From SZUA-38 sp965212525 (GTDB taxonomy: Bacteria > Pseudomonadota > Gammaproteobacteria > Xanthomonadales > SZUA-38): a stretch of DNA of 64,000 nucleotides. Of the stretch, positions 16,838 through 25,293 are shown piece by piece (the first letter of the stretch is position 1; each line of letters starts with the position of its first letter). The stretch lies in the NCBI GenBank assembly GCA_965212525.1, contig CBDBVC010000005.1:1-64000 (forward strand), read 5' to 3'. Position numbers and translations under genes: made by a program. The notes beneath the pieces were generated by a model. It did no database searches. It had not been told where the DNA came from and worked only from the letters and a program-made list of their open reading frames with translations.

Positions 16838-19020
16838 TTACTGACCGCACGGATCTGGACGATCAGCTTTCTGGCACTTTCACCAATGCCAAGGGTTACA
16901 TTGGCGATGACTCGATTGTTAGCGTTGAGAGTCGTGATCACCTGCGCGAGCTGCTCAAGGGACGCAACAGTGGCGGCGTCTTTCTCACCACGATTCACAA
17001 GTTCACAGAAGACACGGAACTGCTAACTGATCGCACAAACGTGATTTGCATTTCGGATGAGGCGCACCGCAGTCAGGTGAATTTGGATCAAAAGATTCGA
17101 ATCACTGAAGATGGCGTGAAGCGGTCCTATGGCTTTGCCAAGTACTTGCACGACTCATTACCCAATGCAACATATGTTGGCTTCACGGGAACGCCCATCG
17201 ATGCCACCCTGGATGTGTTTGGTGAAGTGGTAGACAGCTACACCATGACCGAATCAGTCGTCGACGAGATCACTGTGCCCATTGTTTATGAAGGCCGCGC
17301 CGCAAAGGTGGTTCTCGACAATAAGAAGTTGGAAGAGATTGAGAAGTACTACGACGATTGCGCTGATGCTGGAGCCAGCGATTACGCCATAGAAGATAGC
17401 AAAAAGACCATGGCCAACATGCGCGCCATTCTAGGCGATCAGCAACGAATCGAAGCATTGGCCAAGGATTTTGTAGAGCACTTTGAAAAACGGATTGCTG
17501 AAAGCTCTACAGTGGCAGGGAAAGCCATCTTTGTCAGTAGCAGTCGCCAAATCGCATACGAGTTTTACAAGCAAGTTATCGAGTTACGCCCAGAGTGGAC
17601 CGAAGTGCGCGTCGCGGCTGTGGACGTGGCACTGAGCGAGAAGCAGAAGAAGGAAATCTTGCCCATGCCATACATCAAGATGGTGATGACTCGAGGCAAG
17701 GACGATGAAAAGGCGCTCTACGATCTACTTGGCAATAAGGACGATCGCAAGAAATTTGATGCCCAGTTCAAAAAGGCCGAATCCAATTTCAAAATCGCCA
17801 TTGTGGTGGACATGTGGCTAACAGGTTTTGACGTACCATTCCTAGACACCATTTACATCGACAAACCGATCCAACGTCACAACCTCATTCAGACCATTTC
17901 ACGCGTGAATCGAAAGTTTGAAAACAAGAAGAAAGGATTGGTCGTCGACTACATTGGCATCAAGAAGCAGATGAACCTCGCGCTGGCACATTACTCCAAG
18001 GCAGACAGCAGCAACATAGAGGAAATTGAGGCGTCGATAGTAGTGGTTCGGGATCACTTAGATCTACTAGGGAGGATCTTTCATCAATTCGATGCCACAC
18101 CTTACTTTGTGGGATCACCTGTCGAGCGGCTGCAATGCCTTAATTTGGCGTCAGAATATGTACAACTGACTGATAAAATTGAAAAACGCTTCATGTTCCT
18201 CGTCAAGCGGATGAAAGCTGCCTACGACATCTGCAGCGGTAGTGATGAAATCACACAAGATGAACGCGACCGCATTCAATTCTATCTGGCTGTGCGATCA
18301 ATTGTGGCAAAGCTGACCAAAGGCGAAGCACCTGACAGCGCGCAGATGAATGCCAAAGTGCGAGACATGATCTCAGATGCCTTGCAAAGCGATGGTATTG
18401 AAGAAATCTTCAAGTTGGGTGATGGCGAGGCGGCAGAAGTAGACATCTTTGGAGACGACTACCTGGCTAAAATCGAGAAGATCAAACTGCCCAACACCAA
18501 AATCAAGCTTTTACAGCAACTGCTCAAGCGTGCCATTGATGACTTCAAGAAAGTGAACAAGATAAAGGGCGTCGATTTCACCAAGCAGTTTCAGGCACTA
18601 GTCAACAGATACAACGATCGTGATGAAAAAGACGTGCTTCGCAGTGAGGTGTTGGAAGGATTCTCAGAAGAAATGATCGAATTGATCAAGGCCCTGCATA
18701 AGGAAATGGCATCATTTGGAGAAATGGGAATCAACCTAGAGGAAAAAGCCTTCTACGACATCCTCAAATCCCTCGCCCACAAATACGACTTTGAGTACCC
18801 TGAGGAGAAGTTGGTCCATCTAGCCAAGGAAGTGAAAAACGTCGTTGACGACAAAGCCAAATACACAGACTGGAGCCAACGAGCTGACATCAAAGCCGAA
18901 CTCAAAGCTGATCTAATCATCCTGCTCGCCGAAAACGACTACCCACCAGTTGATCGAGACGAAGTGTACAAAGAGATCTTTGAGCAAGCAGAGAATTTTA
19001 AGAAGTATCGTATGCTTTAA
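16807..19020 (+). CDS. hsdR: Type I restriction endonuclease HsdR, 3' part (frameshifted gene)
   Basis: The frame gives 737 residues and continues the translocase lacking from the preceding frame. The helicase Walker B is I-S-D-E-A-H-R-S, motif III G-F-T-G-T-P-I, and motif VI Q-T-I-S-R-V-N-R. The C-terminal 350 residues are helical and match the HsdM-docking region of HsdR. The first codon is GTG 16807 without a ribosome site, so independent initiation is unlikely. As read, restriction activity should be absent while methylation by HsdM-HsdS remains possible, unless the missing base is a sequencing error or slippage restores the frame. Confidence 0.9.
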   Translation: MDLASPTIVLITDRTDLDDQLSGTFTNAKGYIGDDSIVSVESRDHLRELLKGRNSGGVFLTTIHKFTEDTELLTDRTNVICISDEAHRSQVNLDQKIRITEDGVKRSYGFAKYLHDSLPNATYVGFTGTPIDATLDVFGEVVDSYTMTESVVDEITVPIVYEGRAAKVVLDNKKLEEIEKYYDDCADAGASDYAIEDSKKTMANMRAILGDQQRIEALAKDFVEHFEKRIAESSTVAGKAIFVSSSRQIAYEFYKQVIELRPEWTEVRVAAVDVALSEKQKKEILPMPYIKMVMTRGKDDEKALYDLLGNKDDRKKFDAQFKKAESNFKIAIVVDMWLTGFDVPFLDTIYIDKPIQRHNLIQTISRVNRKFENKKKGLVVDYIGIKKQMNLALAHYSKADSSNIEEIEASIVVVRDHLDLLGRIFHQFDATPYFVGSPVERLQCLNLASEYVQLTDKIEKRFMFLVKRMKAAYDICSGSDEITQDERDRIQFYLAVRSIVAKLTKGEAPDSAQMNAKVRDMISDALQSDGIEEIFKLGDGEAAEVDIFGDDYLAKIEKIKLPNTKIKLLQQLLKRAIDDFKKVNKIKGVDFTKQFQALVNRYNDRDEKDVLRSEVLEGFSEEMIELIKALHKEMASFGEMGINLEEKAFYDILKSLAHKYDFEYPEEKLVHLAKEVKNVVDDKAKYTDWSQRADIKAELKADLIILLAENDYPPVDRDEVYKEIFEQAENFKKYRML

Positions 19021-19103
19021 TTATCAACTTTTAGAGCTAAAAAAATCTCTGAAATATTGGTGTATGATCGATGTTTAAGTATTGAAAAAGTTTCTCAAAT
19101 GGA

Positions 19104-19355
19104 ATGGCGATTTTGAAATCTGGTTCTATCAAGTCGACTTGTTTTATATGTGAGGATGAATTTCCTAACGGGCCTCATCAATATGAGCTTAGGCGAGTTC
19201 AAGGATATGGGTTCCATGTCTGTAGTATATGCAGAATGGGGAATGAAGATGGTTGGACATCAGAATACGAAGACAAAATAAAGGAGTACTTGAAAGATAA
19301 AGGAATACCTATTCCCAGTAATAACAAAAAAGGATTCCTGCCTTTTCATTTTTAA
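19104..19355 (+). CDS. Small protein with two C-x-x-C pairs
   Basis: The protein has 83 residues. Two cysteine pairs, T-C-F-I-C near residues 12-16 and V-C-S-I-C near 39-43, are spaced like a zinc ribbon or treble-clef knuckle. The sequence is AT-rich and lies between hsdR and an HNH nuclease gene in the defence island. No family is recognised; a role as a small DNA-binding or accessory protein of the neighbouring nuclease is only a guess from position. Confidence 0.55.
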   Translation: MAILKSGSIKSTCFICEDEFPNGPHQYELRRVQGYGFHVCSICRMGNEDGWTSEYEDKIKEYLKDKGIPIPSNNKKGFLPFHF

Positions 19356-19440
19356 GGCCACGATGAGCCATTCAATGGCTGCTTTAAGAATGATACTGGT
19401 CTATTTTTAGCAGCATAGGCAAAGTAACAATTGATAAACT

Positions 19441-20298
19441 ATGAGCATAATTGAAGCCCTAACACCAAGGTCTAGGCCTAGATTAATGGATTTGCTAATT
19501 GAATCAGGTGTTGATATCAGTGATTGGGCTAACTATGCGAAAGGGCCCAAGTATGCGGCTGCTAATCCCAAATATTGTTACCAATGGTCATTTGTTGAGC
19601 CTGGTCGTGTAGTTGTTTTGTGCCTTTGGCATGAAGATTTAAAGATGCGTGGTGATGATCTAATCTATCCCACTAACATGAGGCAGATAGCAGGCAAGGT
19701 CAGAGAAAAGTCGATCTGGTACAAAAGGTCGATTGAAATGGATAAACACCTTCAACTTGCCTTTGAAAAAAGCTTGCCCATCCGAATGATTCTTGGCACA
19801 GGAAAAATGAGGCATGATGAAGATATTCAAGGCAAGAGGTCGAATGTCAAGAAACGTATTTTGGATAATGAACCATGGGGAATTGAACGCTATGACATAT
19901 CAACAGGTGAGTGTGTATTAGTACGATCGAAAATAGGTGTTACATACGTTGACCAATTTTCATATGAGTCTAACGATCATCACAATAAGCAAACCAAGCG
20001 AGTAACTACTATCTATCAAAGAAGTGCTGGTGTTAGGACACAAGTGCTTTATCGTGCGATGGGGTATTGTGAGTACTGTGGTGATCAAGCATTTCGAATG
20101 CCAAATGGTAGGATGTATTTAGAAACACATCATATTACGCCATTGTCAGAAGGCGGCCCTGATTCAATTACAAATGTCATCGCGTTATGCCCAAATCATC
20201 ATCGTGAAGCTCATCATGGTGAGCGGAGTGAAGAGCTGAGAAGAAGATTTAACTCGATAGTGGGTGGTGGTTTAGTGTGTAATTCTGATCTGAGTTAG
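19441..20298 (+). CDS. McrA-like HNH endonuclease
   Basis: The protein has 285 residues. The C-terminal nuclease domain (about 205-265) has the complete treble-clef HNH pattern: Y-C-E-Y-C-G-D, then E-T-H-H-I-T-P-L, then N-V-I-A-L-C-P-N-H-H-R-E-A-H. The N-terminal 190 residues probably form a separate recognition domain but match nothing I recognise. The layout resembles modification-dependent restriction enzymes; target specificity cannot be read from the sequence. AT-rich, with ATG directly after an AT-rich leader. Confidence 0.75.
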   Translation: MSIIEALTPRSRPRLMDLLIESGVDISDWANYAKGPKYAAANPKYCYQWSFVEPGRVVVLCLWHEDLKMRGDDLIYPTNMRQIAGKVREKSIWYKRSIEMDKHLQLAFEKSLPIRMILGTGKMRHDEDIQGKRSNVKKRILDNEPWGIERYDISTGECVLVRSKIGVTYVDQFSYESNDHHNKQTKRVTTIYQRSAGVRTQVLYRAMGYCEYCGDQAFRMPNGRMYLETHHITPLSEGGPDSITNVIALCPNHHREAHHGERSEELRRRFNSIVGGGLVCNSDLS

Positions 20299-20333
20299 TT
20301 CCGATCTGATCTGACACTTCGACTTGAAAAGAA

Positions 20334-20393
20334 GAGAGTTACCCGTTTTGATAAAGGTGTCGAATCTTTCACTCAAAACAAAAGGTAACTCTC
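20334..20393 (+). promoter_or_regulatory. Hairpin masking the transposase start codon
   Basis: GAGAGTTACC (20334-20343) and GGTAACTCTC (20384-20393) form a perfect 10 bp stem, supported inside by GTTTTGA and TCAAAAC. The right arm ends immediately before the ATG at 20394 and contains the ribosome-binding region. Such structures in insertion sequences block translation of read-through transcripts. That role here is inference. Confidence 0.55.
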
Positions 20394-20933
20394 ATGATTC
20401 ATTCTAACAATCCGATCATCAAGCATAAAGCAGGACTGCTGAACCTGGCAGAAGAGCTGGGCAACGTATCCAAAGCCTGCAAAGTGATGGGCGTTTCACG
20501 CGATACGTTCTATCGATATCAGGAATTGGTTGAAGAAGGCGGAGTCGATGCGCTGATCAATCAGTCACGTCGTGGTCCCAATCTGAAGAACCGCGTCGAT
20601 CTTGAGGTCGAGCAGGCCGTCGTGGACTACGCGATTGAACAACCTGCACATGGCCAACAGCGTGCGAGCAACGAACTGCGAAAGAATGGGGTCTTCGTCT
20701 CTGCCAGCGGCGTCAGGTCCATCTGGCTCCGTCATGACCTTCATAACTTCAAGCAACGCCTCAAAGCACTCGAGCAGAAAATCGCTCAGGAAGGGATCGT
20801 TCTGACGGATGCGCAGGTTGCTGCGCTGGAGAAGAAAAAGCACGACGATGAGGCCTGTGGGGAGATCGAAACTGCCCACCCAGGCTACCTGGGTTCACAA
20901 TATCTAGCAATATCTAGGACAGTCGGAAAATGA
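20394..20933 (+). pseudogene. IS481-type transposase, N-terminal helix-turn-helix part only
   Basis: About 165 genuine residues are present. They comprise a helix-turn-helix region (V-S-K-A-C-K-V-M-G-V-S-R-D-T-F-Y-R, about 22-40) and a second DNA-binding helix set up to about residue 120, then H-P-G-Y-L-G-S-Q. In intact IS481-type enzymes the DDE catalytic core follows at this point; here the frame ends after ten unrelated residues at 20933 and no D-D-E residues follow downstream. The element is therefore 3'-truncated and inactive on its own. Confidence 0.7.
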
Positions 20934-21114
20934 GGGGTCGATGACAACATCACTCTCTGTTGATTGGCTGACAGTTTCTATTGTGGTGTGCGAGGTGGGG
21001 TCGTGCGAATTTGAGATTTGGCACGCTCATTCTTAAGAAATACCCACAATCAAGTCGTGCGCGATTCTCTGGAAACCCAGAAGTTGCAATTCAGGTATCT
21101 GGTTTGATCAGTTT

Positions 21115-22068
21115 CTAGCTTTCTGCGGCTGTAGATGACTGCCAGAGCCACTTCTGGCCAATAGACTGGCAGTATGCCTTGATCTTTTCTCTCGATCCCA
21201 ACGCCTTTTGCGTCCAGCTGGGCCTGGGTTTCATCAGCTTCATCCATTCCTTCGGTGGTTTACCGATTCGATCGAGTATTGGCGGGTAGTCTTCAGGGAT
21301 GGCGCCGCGCTTGTCTTCCCGGATGATTCGTCCGGTCCAGTCCACCAGTGCCAGATAATCACTGAATGAGTAGGGTATGACATCCACGTGTTCTTTATGA
21401 TTTTGTTGTCCTGGTTCCTTGAATGGCATCAGTTCGTGCATGGCTTCGTCCAGCCGCTTCTTGATGGACGTGAATTCAGATTGTTCAGGCGTCCTGGCAA
21501 TCTTTGCCCTGACTGGATTCAGGTCCACATAGGCCATGCACTGCAGTAGCGCCGCCTCATCCAGCAGAGCCTGAGATTTGAATCGTCCTTCCCAGAATCG
21601 TCCTGTGCAGTCGTCTTCTTTATTAGCCTGCACAGCAATGTTGTAGTTCATCACCTTCATGAACCAGCTCAATGAACACAGGCGATTGCGCCATTGTTCG
21701 ACGATGGTATCCAGATGATTTGCCGCTTCCAGTTCACCGGCCAGGTACTGTTGAACAATCTCGGGAACAGCATATAGCTTGCCCCAGCGTTCAGTCACCT
21801 CATCGACAGACCATTTCGTGGCCTCGTCACGGTCGATCCTGACAATGACGTGGTAGTGATTGTGCATTACGGCATAGCCGACCAGCTGTAGCGAGAAGAT
21901 ATCGGCCAATCGAAACAGCTCATCCTCTATCCAGCCGCGACGGTGTTCATAGGATTGGCCGGTGAGCTTGTCTTCGCCACATAGAAAGGCGCGACGCACA
22001 CAGCGGCAAATACAGTGGTAGTAGGGGGTGGAATCCAGGCACACCTGCCTGTTGCGGGCAATAGTCAT
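21115..22068 (-). CDS. REP-associated tyrosine transposase-like protein (RAYT, Y1_Tnp)
   Basis: The protein has 317 residues. The core H-N-H-Y-H-V-I near residue 87 provides the H-x-H metal motif of Y1 transposases. It is followed by the family blocks G-R-F-W-E-G-R-F-K-S near 158 and A-Y-V-D-L-N-P-V-R-A near 179. The N-terminus (Y-Y-H-C-I-C-R-C-V) also fits. The catalytic tyrosine should lie in the segment around residues 143-147 (N-Y-N-I-A). AGGAGG lies 6 bases before the start. RAYTs cleave single-stranded REP hairpins; the copy here is long, with a C-terminal extension of about 110 residues. Confidence 0.75.
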   Translation of the reverse strand: MTIARNRQVCLDSTPYYHCICRCVRRAFLCGEDKLTGQSYEHRRGWIEDELFRLADIFSLQLVGYAVMHNHYHVIVRIDRDEATKWSVDEVTERWGKLYAVPEIVQQYLAGELEAANHLDTIVEQWRNRLCSLSWFMKVMNYNIAVQANKEDDCTGRFWEGRFKSQALLDEAALLQCMAYVDLNPVRAKIARTPEQSEFTSIKKRLDEAMHELMPFKEPGQQNHKEHVDVIPYSFSDYLALVDWTGRIIREDKRGAIPEDYPPILDRIGKPPKEWMKLMKPRPSWTQKALGSREKIKAYCQSIGQKWLWQSSTAAES

Positions 22069-22107
22069 GACGACCTCCTGTCATCAATTCAGTCCATTGA
22101 GGTTTGA

Positions 22108-22269
22108 TCATACGACACTGTGATTGGCTGTCAAATGGCGTGTGTCCAGGATTGGGGTGCCGTGTTCGGTGATGATTTCCTGAAAATGCTTGTCCACGGT
22201 GTCTCTTTCCGCTGCCTGCAATACGCCGCAGCTCAGCATTGCGGCGATCAATACATGGGTACAACGCAC
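22108..22269 (-). CDS. Possible small exported peptide or gene remnant
   Basis: A GTG-started frame of 53 codons begins 15 bp after the stop of the minus-strand gene at 22285. Residues 1-20 look like a Sec signal (hydrophobic V-L-I-A-A-M-L, ending L-Q-A-A), followed by 33 polar residues. No ribosome site is obvious. It could be a short secreted peptide or the 5' remnant of a gene cut by arrival of the RAYT gene, whose start is only 40 bp away. Confidence 0.3.
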   Translation of the reverse strand: MRCTHVLIAAMLSCGVLQAAERDTVDKHFQEIITEHGTPILDTRHLTANHSVV

Positions 22270-22284
22270 GTGCTTATCTGATGG

Positions 22285-22824
22285 CTACGGTGATGTTCCT
22301 GTGTCCTGCAATGTCATCTTGCCGACACCAAACACGTGATAGAAGGTCTTGTCTCTGTCTTTTTCGGCTGTGAGCCAGTTGTGCACGGTTCGGGTGAAGG
22401 TGAGTGCTGCTTCCTTTTCTGCTACGCGGGCAAAGAACAGGTTGTAACGCTCGATCCAGACGCCACCTTCGCGCCGGATCGAGATATTCCAGCCCAGTGC
22501 TTCGGGTATGATCCGTACGTCGCCCTCCAGTGGCAGAAAGCCTTCCTTCTTGTCGAACTGAATGGCCACAGTCGGGGCAGCACCTTCTGCCAGCACCACG
22601 CGTAGTTCGTAGGTGCTGTCGGTAACCCCCTGTTGTTTCAGCAGTTCGCGGTAATGCTCGGGTGCGCTGTCAACGATGTACGACCCAGTCCAGGTGCCCT
22701 CGATCGAACCCCAGGCATTGATCTCATCGAGTCGGCTATTGAATTCCTCTTCGGTTTGAGCGATGAGTGATTGGCTGGTGATGAGGAACAAACCGGTGAG
22801 CATGAATCTGGTGATCTTGTTCAA
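22285..22824 (-). CDS. Exported protein of unknown function
   Basis: The protein has 179 residues. A TTG start is preceded by AAGGA at good spacing. Residues 1-22 are a Sec signal ending L-I-A-Q. The mature part has W-G-S-I-E-G-T-W-T-G-S-Y near residues 38-49 followed by alternating hydrophobic residues, as in a small beta-barrel or lipocalin-like fold. No family is recognised. The gene lies alone on the minus strand apart from the possible small peptide after it. Confidence 0.65.
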   Translation of the reverse strand: MNKITRFMLTGLFLITSQSLIAQTEEEFNSRLDEINAWGSIEGTWTGSYIVDSAPEHYRELLKQQGVTDSTYELRVVLAEGAAPTVAIQFDKKEGFLPLEGDVRIIPEALGWNISIRREGGVWIERYNLFFARVAEKEAALTFTRTVHNWLTAEKDRDKTFYHVFGVGKMTLQDTGTSP

Positions 22825-23022
22825 GTGATGATCCTTTTTGTGAATCGTTTGTGGGATTGCCAGATTGTATCACTTCAAGATTCCTCGATGATCTGGACTC
22901 TCAACATCATGGAGAGAGTCTGACCTGTGACCAATATTGGCCAGAACGCTGACAATACTGGCGTCCAAAGGCCGCTTCGTTCACAATGTCCGACGGTTCG
23001 ACACCCTAACAGGAGAGCGCCC

Positions 23023-24621
23023 TTGGCCAATCAATCCGGTTCATCCGATCAAATCCCTGCACAATCCACTCGAATGACCCGGTTTCTGAGGGTAGTCGAA
23101 GCCCTCGGAAATGCATTGCCTCACCCGGTCACCCTGTTCTTTATTTTCTGCATCATCATTGTGCTGCTCAGCGGTCTGCTGGGCTGGCTGGAAGTGGCCG
23201 TACTCGATCCGCGACCGGAAGGTGCCAAGGGACGGGCGGCCAACGGCATGATCGAGGTGGTGAGTCTGCTCAATGCTGAGGGTTTCCGCATGATTGTGCT
23301 GAACCTGGTGACAAATTTCACAAGCTTTGTGCCGCTGGGCACGGTGCTGGTGGCGCTGCTGGGTGTGGGCGTTGCAGAACGCTCCGGTCTGTTGACGGCG
23401 GTGGTTCGCTCGATGGTGATGAATGCCAGCCCCAAGATTGTGACGGTGACGATTGTGTTTGCCGGGATTATCTCCAATACCGCGTCCGAGATGGGCTATG
23501 TGGTGCTGGTGCCGCTGGCCGCCATTGTCTACATGTCGCTGGGGCGGCATCCACTGGCCGGGCTGGCGGCAGCATTTGCCGGGGTTTCCGGCGGCTACAG
23601 CGCCAACCTGCTGCTGGGCACGGTTGACCCGCTGCTGGCCGGTATTACCGAAGAGGCGGCGCGCCTGATTGATCCGGAGTATGCGGTCGATGCCAGCGCA
23701 AACTGGTACTTCATGATTGCCAGTACCTTCCTGGTCACGGCCATCGGCAGTTATGTCAGCCTCAAGATTGTCGAGCCTGCACTGGGGCCCTACGATCCTA
23801 AACAGGCGAACCTGGGTGATGAAGACGATCACAGGCTTGATCCACTGACCCCTGAAGAGCGCAAGGGCATGCGCTATGCGGGCCTTGCCGCGCTGCTGAT
23901 GATTATCGGAATCGCGTTTCTGGTGATTCCCGAAGGTGCTGTTTTGCGAGATCCGGTTACTGGCCTGGTCAAGGGCTCTCCGTTTCTGAAGGGCATCGTG
24001 GCCATCATCTTCGTGTTCTTCCTGGTGCCCGGCGTTGTCTACGGCTGGGTAACCGGTACCATGCGCAGTGATCGTGATGTGATCAACGCCATGGCCGGCG
24101 CAATGAGTACGCTGGGTCTGTACATCGTCATCGTGTTCTTTGCCGCGCAGTTCGTGAAGTTCTTTGCCTGGACCAATCTCGGTGCGGTCACGGCGGTGAC
24201 CGGTGCGACCTTCCTCGAGAGCATTGGCCTCACCGGCCCGATCCTGTTTGCCTTCTTTATCATGATCTGTGCCTTCATCAACCTGATGCTGGGATCGGCT
24301 TCGGCGCAGTGGGCCGTCACGGCACCGATCTTCGTGCCGATGCTGATGCTGATCGGTTATTCACCTGAGGTGATCCAGGCGGCCTACCGGATTGGTGATT
24401 CCTCAACCAACATCATCACGCCGATGATGAGTTACTTCGGCCTGATCATGGCCTTTGCTGCCAAGTACGTTCCGAAGGCAGGTGTGGGCACGCTGATCTC
24501 GATGATGCTGCCGTACTCGGTGGCCTTCCTGCTGTTGTGGAGCACCTTCTTCTTCATCTGGGTGTTCATGCTCGGCATGCCGGTAGGGCCGTCAACACCG
24601 ACGTATTACACGCCGGGTTGA
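23023..24621 (+). CDS. AbgT-family transporter
   Basis: The protein has 532 residues from TTG 23023, chosen because AGGAGA lies 6-7 bases upstream; the frame is open to GTG 22927, but those 32 codons are unlike the family. Twelve or so hydrophobic segments are visible. Family-typical blocks include N-A-L-P-H-P-V-T-L-F near residue 30 and G-D-S-S-T-N-I-I-T-P-M-M-S-Y near residue 465. AbgT proteins import p-aminobenzoyl-glutamate in E. coli, and several relatives export sulfonamides by proton exchange. Which applies here is open. The gene stands alone, with repeats immediately downstream. Confidence 0.85.
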   Translation: MANQSGSSDQIPAQSTRMTRFLRVVEALGNALPHPVTLFFIFCIIIVLLSGLLGWLEVAVLDPRPEGAKGRAANGMIEVVSLLNAEGFRMIVLNLVTNFTSFVPLGTVLVALLGVGVAERSGLLTAVVRSMVMNASPKIVTVTIVFAGIISNTASEMGYVVLVPLAAIVYMSLGRHPLAGLAAAFAGVSGGYSANLLLGTVDPLLAGITEEAARLIDPEYAVDASANWYFMIASTFLVTAIGSYVSLKIVEPALGPYDPKQANLGDEDDHRLDPLTPEERKGMRYAGLAALLMIIGIAFLVIPEGAVLRDPVTGLVKGSPFLKGIVAIIFVFFLVPGVVYGWVTGTMRSDRDVINAMAGAMSTLGLYIVIVFFAAQFVKFFAWTNLGAVTAVTGATFLESIGLTGPILFAFFIMICAFINLMLGSASAQWAVTAPIFVPMLMLIGYSPEVIQAAYRIGDSSTNIITPMMSYFGLIMAFAAKYVPKAGVGTLISMMLPYSVAFLLLWSTFFFIWVFMLGMPVGPSTPTYYTPG

Positions 24622-24638
24622 TCGCGCTACATATGAGT

Positions 24639-24705
24639 GTCGTTCCCGCGCAGGCGGGAACCCTTCTTGATCTGTAAAATGGATCCCCGCCTTCGCGAGG
24701 ATGAC
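24639..24705. repeat. Dispersed repeat, full D unit
   Basis: This matches the unit at 10261 in both ends, gtcgttcccgcgcaggcggg and ggatccccgccttcgcgagg. It begins 18 bp after the stop codon of the AbgT-family gene. Confidence 0.6.
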
Positions 24706-24712
24706 TATTCCT

Positions 24713-24995
24713 GTCGTCCCGACCGAAGTGGAGGGACCTGAACCGGATGAGACGCGTACTTCGATGTCAGCACGAAAAAAATCCCCCTCGGTCCCCCTTT
24801 GCAAAGGGGGAGGTGGATGGTGCGCCGATCTGATTTTTAGCCTCCCTTAGTAAAGGGAGGTTTGGAGGGATTTAGCTCTTAAGCCTGTCCAGGCAGAAAA
24901 ATCCCCCTCGATCCCACTTTGCAAAGGGGGAGGTGGCTAGTGCACCGATCTGTTTTTAAGCCTCCCTTTGGTAAAGGGAGGTTTGGAGGGATTTT
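24713..24995. repeat. Composite repeat element, copy 2 (C-A-B-A-B)
   Basis: The C unit (24713-24740), the linker with gatgagacgcgtactt, and two tandem A-B blocks (24776-24874 and 24896-24995) appear in the same order as at 1481-1787. The separators between blocks also correspond (agctcttaagcctgtccagg here, cgctcttagtcctgtccagg there). Neither copy contains a coding region. Confidence 0.7.
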
Positions 24996-24998
24996 CAA

Positions 24999-25125
24999 GA
25001 TGGATCCCCGCCTGCGCGAGGATGACGAGCACTCCACACTGTCGTTCCGACAGAGCGTAGCGACGAGGAATCCTGGTCATCAGGGCTTGATGTAAAAGAT
25101 CCCTCACATGCGCTCAGGATGACAA
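24999..25125. repeat. Half D unit and E unit
   Basis: Positions 24999-25026 hold ggatccccgcctgcgcgagg, and 25041-25125 hold an E unit (gtcgttccgacagagcgtag to gatgacaa) like that at 1384-1469. With the preceding features they fill the 670 bp gap before yghU. Confidence 0.55.
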
Positions 25126-25293
25126 GGGTATTCACTGAAATAGACCCAGTCATTGCTCGGTCCTGTATCTGAGTTTTGCCCTTATTAGGGGTTACCTGCA
25201 CAGCAGATTCACCCGGGGCAAGACATATTGACAATGATCCGTTCAATGGGGATGGTATTCCTGATCATCCCGGAATCAGATGAGGCAACAGTA

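Noticed and set aside
22927..23022. Upstream GTG start for the AbgT-family transporter
   Set aside because: The 32 extra codons are unlike the family and lack a ribosome site, whereas TTG 23023 follows AGGAGA at proper spacing.
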